The position numbers were made by a program, and so were the translations under genes. A stretch of DNA of 30,040 nt, taken from NCBI GenBank assembly GCA_039030125.1, contig JBCCEV010000031.1:1-30040 (forward strand), in the 5' to 3' direction. Positions 23,757-30,040 of this stretch are shown in pieces. The notes beneath the pieces are model-generated. The model was given only the letters and a program-made list of their open reading frames with translations. It had not been told where the DNA came from and ran no database searches. Position 1 is the first letter of the stretch. Every line of letters begins with the position of its first letter. The DNA comes from JBCCEV01 sp039030125. GTDB taxonomy: Bacteria; Pseudomonadota; Gammaproteobacteria; Ga0077536.

Positions 23757-26700
23757 TCAACTTGGCGACGCTGGTTGATCATCGAGTTGACCTTCAATGT
23801 CTTCGAGCAAGCTCTCTACGGTGGCCAGCGCAGCTTCGTCTAATTGGGCAAGATTCTCTTGAATTACCTCCGCGATACCTGCTGCGGTTGGCGTCCCGTA
23901 AAGCAGCGCGCGCATCGGTATATCGACACCGTAAATTTTGCGTAAACGGGTGACGGCTTGAATCGCCAGCAGAGAATGGCCGCCGAGATCAAAAAAATCA
24001 TCGTCCGCACCAATCCCATCAATACCCAAAAGCTCGCCCATGGCATCGGCAACGGCGCCTTCCAATTCGTTGCGCGGTGCAACGAAGGGGGTATCCAACT
24101 CGGGCCGCCCCCGCGCTGCAGCCGCTGGCTCCAGCGATTGTATTGCTCGCCCAACATGCCTGCGACGACTGAGCTCCCGCGGCGTCACCACCCAGCGGGC
24201 GAAATCACGCTGGGCCAAAACCCGGCGAGTGACCGCCCAGACCTCATCATTGCTCAGCGCCATGGCCGTGAGCGCACTTTGACTTTCCGGTTTGTTTTGA
24301 CTCTCGTGCCCAGCCGGCAAGCAGGCATCCCAGTCGATTACAAACCATGGTGTTTCGTCACTGGTTCGAGCCGCCGCGTAGCCATCCAAAAATGCACTGC
24401 CGCTCGCATAAGCGGCGAAACCCTGACCACCAACCACGGTCGATAAGGACGACTGAACCATTACAAAATCCAAATCGAAATGGTCGATCGCTCTGGCCAG
24501 CGTTTGGATACCGAAACTCTTCGCGCCTGAGATATCGGCATAGCGCTCAGCATTGAGTTCGGTGAATTCGCAGGTCGCCCGATCGCCCATCACACCAGCA
24601 TGAAAAACGCCCCGGGGCTGCCCAAATCGCTCAACGCCCTCGGCGATGGCCGCAGACAAAGCGTCGTCATCGCAGGTGTCTACACACTTGAGTAGGTAAT
24701 CTTCGCCCTCTCGACCCAAACGCTGGAGCACATCAATGGTTTCGTTAATGGGATGACGCGCACCATGAGTGGCAATCCACCGATCCCATTCGCTGGCAGG
24801 CGGTAGGTGCTGTGGCCCGACCAGGATCAACTTGGCACCGGTTTGTTCCCGCAAGGCACGCGCGAAAACCAAACCCAAACCATCGACGAGATCGCCAACG
24901 ATCAAATAGACACCACCAGGGACCATCTCGTAATTGACGCCAGCCAAGGGTAGTGACGAATAATCTTGCACCCATCGTTGTACGCCGCGCCGCGCAACCA
25001 ACCGTTGATCATGGATAATGGGGCTCGCGAGTTCCTGCGCGATACCCTCGATATTTTCTAAGCTCGAGTCGATCAAACGCACGTCGAGATGAGGACATTC
25101 TTGCGGCAACACCTCAGCCAAACCTGCCAGGCTCGCTGCGCACGGCTCAATCGCTTCGCCCGGCAGCAGCGGCGCAACACCTGCAGCGACAACGTTCAGC
25201 GCCACCGACAAACCGGCAAATGCTTGCGCAACCGCGATGACATCGAGCGCCGGTTCCAGAGCGCCCTCGGGATCATGAACATAGACGATGTTCGTCGGCA
25301 ATTGCTCACGTTCAGTAAGGACATGCCGGAGACGCTCAAAGTCGGCCCGACGTTCTTCTCCAATCACGAAGCGCCTAGAACCGGCTTCATAACCCGTGCC
25401 GAAATGCACAAACGCCGGGTCAACCAACTTCATTCGCTGGACCAATCGCTCTGCAGTCGTTCGCTCTGCGATCACCAACCAGGCATCGTGATCGGCAGTT
25501 GGCGCCGCCAAGCACGGGCTCTCTCGCCAGGTCGGCACGTAGAACCATTGGCTTTTCTCGGCGTTTTTCTTCCCAACCATCTGCGCGCCGCCAACCTTGG
25601 CAGCATCACTCGTGTCAGCACCGAGGGTCTCTTTTCCACCGGCGATTTCAACACCTAGGTAATGCTCGGCGCGCTCGAATGGGTAGGTCGGCAGCGGGAT
25701 CCGTCGCCGTGGTTTCCCAGCGTGGACCCCCGCCCAATTAACCTCGACACCATGCGACCATAGCTGTCCTAGTGCCGCCCCCAAAACATCAAGACCCGCG
25801 CTGCTGCGATCGGCACGGGGCATCGACAACACCGTTTGCAGACCGTCTACCTGGCCGCGCGCAAGTCGTGCTAACACATCTGCGGGCCCCACCTCTAAAA
25901 GGATCGGATTACTTAACTCAGCAAGTAGACGCACCCCTTTGCTGAATTGCACGGTCTCTCGTAGCTGTCGTCCCCAGTAGGCGGGATCAACCGCTTGCTT
26001 AGCGGTTAGCCACTCACCGGTGACGTTCGAGGCAATGTCGATTGCCGGCGGGTTACGCCGAACCGCAGCAACGCGCTTTGCGAACTCATTTTCGATAGGC
26101 GCCATCGCCGCCGAATGAAAGGCTCTGGTGCTCGCCAGCCTTTCACAGCCAACGCCTGCGCCATCAAGCGTTTTTGCAAGGCCGGCAATGGCGTCGTCCG
26201 GCCCGGACACCACGCATTGTTGAGCGCTGTTGATAGCCGCTATCGCAAGCGAGCCATCAAGCTGGCCGATTAGATCGCCCGCCTCACACAAGCAGGCAAG
26301 CATGGACCCTGGCGCGCAGCTTTGCATCAGAACACCGCGCTCGTAGACCAATTGAATCGCATCTTCGGCCGCGAACACGCCTGCCAGACACGCGGCCACC
26401 CACTCCCCCAGACTGTGACCAATGAAGGCCACGGGTGCCGCCCCCCAATCAAGCCATACTTGGGCCAGCGCGTATTCGACAGCAAACAAGGCCGGCTGCA
26501 CGACCTCTGTTTCGACGAGCGGATCAGGTGTTGATCCAAACAACAGCTTTGACAGATCGCAGCGCCCTCGCAGCGCCGAAGCTAGGCGGTCAAATTCCTC
26601 AGCAAAAACAGGTAAGCGGTCGTATAAGGTCGCGGCCATCATCGGGTATTGACTACCCTGCCCCGGAAACGCAAAGACGAGATCCGGAGAGTTCGTGACT

Positions 26701-28361
26701 TCCTTCGCTAGCTTAGGGCGCGACAGGACCTTTAGCGCTTCAGCGCGGTCATGGCACAACCAGGCACGACGAAACGGCATGGCCTCGCGGCCAAGCTGGA
26801 GGGTGTAAGCCGCGTCGGCAAATGCATCATCCGATAGCTTTACCAGCGCTTCATGCACTCGCCCCGTTTGTTCATCAAGTGCCGATTCGGTTTTAGCCGA
26901 TAAGGTTATCAACTGCCATGGAACGTCATTGACTTCGACGGGCCGCTCGGGCGCTTCTTCCAACACCACATGCGCATTCGTACCTCCCATACCAAAGGAG
27001 CTAACGCCGGCGCGTCTTGGCGCCGTCGTTCGTAACCACGCAGTCCATTCGGCGTTGACTTCGAAAGGCAGATTAGTGAAATCGATTCCCGGGTTTGGCG
27101 CAGTGTAATTAAGACTCGCGGGGATCGCGTCGTTCTCGAGTGCGAGCACCGCCTTGATTAATCCAGCCACCCCTGCCGCGGCGTCGAGATGCCCAACATT
27201 GGTTTTGACAGAACCTAAGCGGATCCGTTTGCTAGCCGCACGAAGCGCATCACCAAACGCGAGATCCAGCGCTTTACATTCGATCGGATCGCCAAGCTCA
27301 GTGGCCGTGCCGTGGGCTTCAACATAGTCGATACTGGCGGCGTCGATCTGGGCGCGTGCCAGGGCCGCTTTGATCACCGCAGCCTGCCCGCTGACACTGG
27401 GCGCCAGCAGACCGACCTTGTCGGATCCGTCGTTATTGATCGCCGAGCTCAGGATAACAGCGTGGATGTGGTCGCGATCGGCCAGTGCGGCGCTGAGGCG
27501 TTTCAACACCACCACGCCCGCGCCGTTGCCGAAAACCGTGCCGCCTCCTGCGGCGTCAAACGCGCGGCAATAACCGTCTGGCGAGGCAATTCCGCCAGGT
27601 TCGAACAGATAGCCCGCCGGCGTCGCCCGGGTAATGGTGACACCGCCGGCCAAGGCCATCTCGCAATCATCGTCTAATAAAGCACGACACGCCGTATGAA
27701 TCGCCACCAACGAACTGGAACAACCGCTTTGCAATCCGCAGCTTGGGCCGTCGAGATTCAAATGGTATGACACTCGGGTCGGCATTAACCCCAAGACATT
27801 ACTGACCACTGCCTGCAACGGGTCCACCGAGCCGCCTGCAGAATGTTCTTGATATAAATTAATCAAATAACTATTGAGGCCGGCGCTTGCATAAACGCCA
27901 ATGCGATCGCGATAGCGCGAGGGATCGTAGCCTGCCGCTTCGAGTGCACTCCAAGCGCACTCAAGAAACACCCTATGCTGCGGATCAAGCAAATCCGCTT
28001 CGCGCGGCGAGTAGCCAAAGAAATCAGCGTCAAAATGCGTGGGATTGGACATACTCGCCCACGCTGGAACGTAATTCGGATCGTCGTACTCGGCGGCGCT
28101 AACACCGGCCTGCGCCAAAGCCTGCGAACTTAAACGCTCAATACCGCTGCGGCTCTCAGACAAAAGCTTCCAGAACGCGTCGATGTCATCAGCGCCCGGC
28201 AAACGCGCAGACATTCCAACAATCGCGATACGCTCATCGCCGCGTACTTTGTCGATCGCCGCATCGCGTTCCTCGCGCAATGTGTTGATTTGCTCGCGGG
28301 CCTCGCGTAACGCGGTCATGACGCGCTCCGAATCAAAACCTTGGTTGTCTTGTTTACTCAT
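23757..28361 (-). CDS. type I PKS module KS-AT-KR-T leading into the NRPS
   Basis: A 1534-residue polyketide synthase. Parts: N-terminal coiled-coil docking helix (about 10-40); ketosynthase about 43-470 with Cys214 in LQSGCSSSL, His350 in VEAHGTATELGDP and His391 in KTNVGHLDAAAG; acyltransferase about 560-850 with GHSLGE (Ser650) and RAFHS at 746-750, the AFH form indicating malonyl-CoA; ketoreductase region about 940-1400; carrier with LGGHSL (Ser1463), a peptidyl-carrier-like form usual before a condensation domain; C-terminal helical tail about 1500-1534. No dehydratase or enoylreductase is present. The ketoreductase nucleotide-binding loop is degenerate (VGDLVDGLG at 1155-1163) and the tetrad Asn is Ser1322, although Lys1281, Ser1305 and Tyr1318 remain, so its activity is uncertain. 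The ketosynthase motif QSGC also differs from the usual DTAC/QTAC. Confidence 0.95.
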   Translation of the reverse strand: MSKQDNQGFDSERVMTALREAREQINTLREERDAAIDKVRGDERIAIVGMSARLPGADDIDAFWKLLSESRSGIERLSSQALAQAGVSAAEYDDPNYVPAWASMSNPTHFDADFFGYSPREADLLDPQHRVFLECAWSALEAAGYDPSRYRDRIGVYASAGLNSYLINLYQEHSAGGSVDPLQAVVSNVLGLMPTRVSYHLNLDGPSCGLQSGCSSSLVAIHTACRALLDDDCEMALAGGVTITRATPAGYLFEPGGIASPDGYCRAFDAAGGGTVFGNGAGVVVLKRLSAALADRDHIHAVILSSAINNDGSDKVGLLAPSVSGQAAVIKAALARAQIDAASIDYVEAHGTATELGDPIECKALDLAFGDALRAASKRIRLGSVKTNVGHLDAAAGVAGLIKAVLALENDAIPASLNYTAPNPGIDFTNLPFEVNAEWTAWLRTTAPRRAGVSSFGMGGTNAHVVLEEAPERPVEVNDVPWQLITLSAKTESALDEQTGRVHEALVKLSDDAFADAAYTLQLGREAMPFRRAWLCHDRAEALKVLSRPKLAKEVTNSPDLVFAFPGQGSQYPMMAATLYDRLPVFAEEFDRLASALRGRCDLSKLLFGSTPDPLVETEVVQPALFAVEYALAQVWLDWGAAPVAFIGHSLGEWVAACLAGVFAAEDAIQLVYERGVLMQSCAPGSMLACLCEAGDLIGQLDGSLAIAAINSAQQCVVSGPDDAIAGLAKTLDGAGVGCERLASTRAFHSAAMAPIENEFAKRVAAVRRNPPAIDIASNVTGEWLTAKQAVDPAYWGRQLRETVQFSKGVRLLAELSNPILLEVGPADVLARLARGQVDGLQTVLSMPRADRSSAGLDVLGAALGQLWSHGVEVNWAGVHAGKPRRRIPLPTYPFERAEHYLGVEIAGGKETLGADTSDAAKVGGAQMVGKKNAEKSQWFYVPTWRESPCLAAPTADHDAWLVIAERTTAERLVQRMKLVDPAFVHFGTGYEAGSRRFVIGEERRADFERLRHVLTEREQLPTNIVYVHDPEGALEPALDVIAVAQAFAGLSVALNVVAAGVAPLLPGEAIEPCAASLAGLAEVLPQECPHLDVRLIDSSLENIEGIAQELASPIIHDQRLVARRGVQRWVQDYSSLPLAGVNYEMVPGGVYLIVGDLVDGLGLVFARALREQTGAKLILVGPQHLPPASEWDRWIATHGARHPINETIDVLQRLGREGEDYLLKCVDTCDDDALSAAIAEGVERFGQPRGVFHAGVMGDRATCEFTELNAERYADISGAKSFGIQTLARAIDHFDLDFVMVQSSLSTVVGGQGFAAYASGSAFLDGYAAARTSDETPWFVIDWDACLPAGHESQNKPESQSALTAMALSNDEVWAVTRRVLAQRDFARWVVTPRELSRRRHVGRAIQSLEPAAAARGRPELDTPFVAPRNELEGAVADAMGELLGIDGIGADDDFFDLGGHSLLAIQAVTRLRKIYGVDIPMRALLYGTPTAAGIAEVIQENLAQLDEAALATVESLLEDIEGQLDDQPASPS

Positions 28362-28382
28362 TTTGCTTCAAAGAACAATCGA

Positions 28383-30040
28383 TCACGGTTTATCGAGCAG
28401 TGCTTCTAGCGCTTCAAGTTCAGCACCGATATCGCCGCCCGGCGATGCACTCGCCTTGCCGGTCGCGAGGTTAACAGTTGCAGAGCTTTTGTATTGTGAA
28501 AAAACGTTGTCGCCATCGAGCATGGCCAGCAACGCTTCGCTAAGCGTTGCAATATTGGGTTTCTCAAACAGTAAGGTCGGCTCGATTTCGAGTCCCAGCG
28601 CGCGCTCTAGGAGTGTTTTGAGTTCTACACTCATGAGCGAATCGACGCCTAAGTCAAAAAAGGGCGCGTGTTCATCGATCGCTTGGTTTTTTGCAAGTCC
28701 CAGCACTCTCGCGAGTTCGATCTGGATCTTTGCCGTCAAAACCTGCTGGCGCCGACGTGCGGGCACCGCCGCGAGTTCGGCGCACCAGTCACCACCCGTC
28801 ACGCCAATTTCATGATCAACCCCCATGGTTTCCGCTGCCCCCGCCGCGGCAGCCAAGAAAGGATCGCGCCCCGCTCCACGCCGTGCGAACGTCGGCCAAT
28901 CAAGCGGTACAACAGCGCGATAGCAGGTGTGCGGGCTGGACATTAGCCTTGCCAAGGCAGCAAAACCCGCGGTCGGTTTAATGCTGCCGATCCCCTGGGA
29001 GTGCAATTGCGCATGAACTGCCGGCGCGGCCACCGCACCGATGTCCGTCCACGGCCCCCAAGCCACGCTGAGTGCTGGTAGTCCCAACTGCCGACGCTCG
29101 CGTGCCAATGCATCGAGAAACGAATTCGCGGCTACGTGACTACCCTGGCCCGGCGAGCCGAGCAACGCTGAAGCCGAGGAATACAAGATGAAGAAATCGA
29201 GCGACAATTTCAAAGTTAGTTGATGCAGATTTAAGGCGCCTTGAACCTTTGACTTAAGCACTTCATTAAGGCGCGGCCAATCGAGCGCCTCGACCGGCGC
29301 GTCGTCAAGAATACCGGCGGCATGAATTACGCCGCGCAGCGGCGGCCGGGATGCGGTTTGGCTAATCGTATTGCCGATGACCTGCTTCAATCTGTCGCGA
29401 TCACACACGTCCAAAGCATGGCACTCAACGCTAATCCCGCGTTGTTGCAGATCTGCCAGGAAAGGATCATCGGCCGCAGGCAGGTTTCTCCCAATCAAGA
29501 TCAGATGCCCGGCTCCGCAGCCAGCCAACCACTGCGAGGTTGCCCGCCCCAGCCCGCCGAAAGCGCCCGTAATCAAATAGCTTGCGTCGGCGTGGAGGTG
29601 CGGCGTGTGGTCAAAGTCCAAAACGACCTTGCCGATATGCTGGGCTCGCTCGAGTTGCGCAAACGCTGCCCGGGCCGATTCGATTGGAAAGACCTGCCGC
29701 GGTAGCGGTTCGAAATCGCCGTGCTCGAAACCGCTCAACAAATGCTCGAAGATCTGTCTTATATCGCCCGGATTTGCCGCAGCGTGCGCGAGTAAGTCGA
29801 CGACCTCATAACGCACATCGTTGCGGCGCTCTCGCACGGCTTCATCGTCCCAAACCTCGCGTTTTCCGATTTCGAGAAAACGACCGTTCGGCGCGAGTGC
29901 GTCAAATCCGGCGCCGATCGCCTCTCCCGTTAACGAGTTGAGGACCACGTCAACGCCCGCACCGTTGGTGTCGCGCATGACGCGCGCACCGAATTCCGCG
30001 GTGCGGCTATCCATTACCCGGTCGATACCGAGGCGTTGAA
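28383..30040 (-). CDS. type I PKS, C-terminal part ER-KR-ACP (5' end outside window)
   Basis: The frame is open to the right edge, so the gene continues beyond it and the methionine at 30014 is internal. Visible parts in order: the C-terminal part of an enoylreductase (GVDVVLNSLTGEA, GRFLEIGKRE; about 29610-30040); a ketoreductase (about 29060-29600) with intact nucleotide motif LITGAFGGLGR, LDD-type segment HAAGILDDA, catalytic Lys and Ser, but His in place of the usual Tyr (SHVAAN, codon at 29136-29138); an acyl carrier domain (about 28480-28720) with LGVDSLMSVEL. An ER plus KR predicts a fully reducing module, with KS, AT and DH expected in the missing part. The next gene starts 21 bp downstream. 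The product would be a reduced, alkyl-like chain passed to the KS-AT-KR-T protein. Confidence 0.93.
   Translation of the reverse strand, partial: QRLGIDRVMDSRTAEFGARVMRDTNGAGVDVVLNSLTGEAIGAGFDALAPNGRFLEIGKREVWDDEAVRERRNDVRYEVVDLLAHAAANPGDIRQIFEHLLSGFEHGDFEPLPRQVFPIESARAAFAQLERAQHIGKVVLDFDHTPHLHADASYLITGAFGGLGRATSQWLAGCGAGHLILIGRNLPAADDPFLADLQQRGISVECHALDVCDRDRLKQVIGNTISQTASRPPLRGVIHAAGILDDAPVEALDWPRLNEVLKSKVQGALNLHQLTLKLSLDFFILYSSASALLGSPGQGSHVAANSFLDALARERRQLGLPALSVAWGPWTDIGAVAAPAVHAQLHSQGIGSIKPTAGFAALARLMSSPHTCYRAVVPLDWPTFARRGAGRDPFLAAAAGAAETMGVDHEIGVTGGDWCAELAAVPARRRQQVLTAKIQIELARVLGLAKNQAIDEHAPFFDLGVDSLMSVELKTLLERALGLEIEPTLLFEKPNIATLSEALLAMLDGDNVFSQYKSSATVNLATGKASASPGGDIGAELEALEALLDKP

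Overview
The window looks like part of a Gram-negative proteobacterial chromosome, probably a gammaproteobacterium. The evidence is a protein with a VPLPA/PEP-CTERM-type C-terminus, a DUF1329 protein, an AhpC/AhpF pair, a P19/Tp34-type periplasmic metal-binding protein and Fur-box-like sites. I cannot name a genus. No rRNA, tRNA, CRISPR array, insertion sequence or phage gene was seen.

Left third (1-10130) is housekeeping and accessory metabolism. The 3' part of a DUF1329 gene runs in from the left edge. It faces a leftward operon of a small unknown protein, an ExaC/AldB-like NAD aldehyde dehydrogenase and a DUF779 protein, whose promoter abuts a Fur-like box (3285-3299). Rightward genes follow: a secreted VPLPA/PEP-CTERM-type protein, ahpC and ahpF, a roughly 600-bp stretch without a clear gene, a second promoter overlapped by a Fur-like box (7055-7069) ahead of two unknown proteins and another aldehyde dehydrogenase, and a P19-type protein.

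Right two thirds (10160-30040) is the downstream end of a leftward polyketide/non-ribosomal peptide cluster. Five genes with gaps of 18-26 bp form one apparent operon. In transcription order (right to left) they are: a PKS entering from the right edge (...ER-KR-ACP), a second PKS (KS-AT-KR-T), a freestanding MupA/Atu3671-family luciferase-like monooxygenase, a one-module NRPS (C-A-T-E) and a two-module NRPS (C-A-T-C-A-T-E).

Specificity residues read by hand give Asn (DATKIGEVGK), Gly (DILQLGLVWK) and Val (DAFWIGGTFK). The condensation-domain types agree with the epimerisation domains. The colinear prediction is a reduced acyl/polyketide chain, one malonyl extension, D-Asn, Gly, D-Val, with an oxidative tailoring step. 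The last protein ends in an epimerisation domain and no thioesterase, reductase or terminal condensation domain is present, so release or further elongation must involve a protein outside the window. No transporter, regulator, phosphopantetheinyl transferase or MbtH-like gene lies in the visible part. The left cluster border appears to be the 29-bp convergent gap at 10131-10159.
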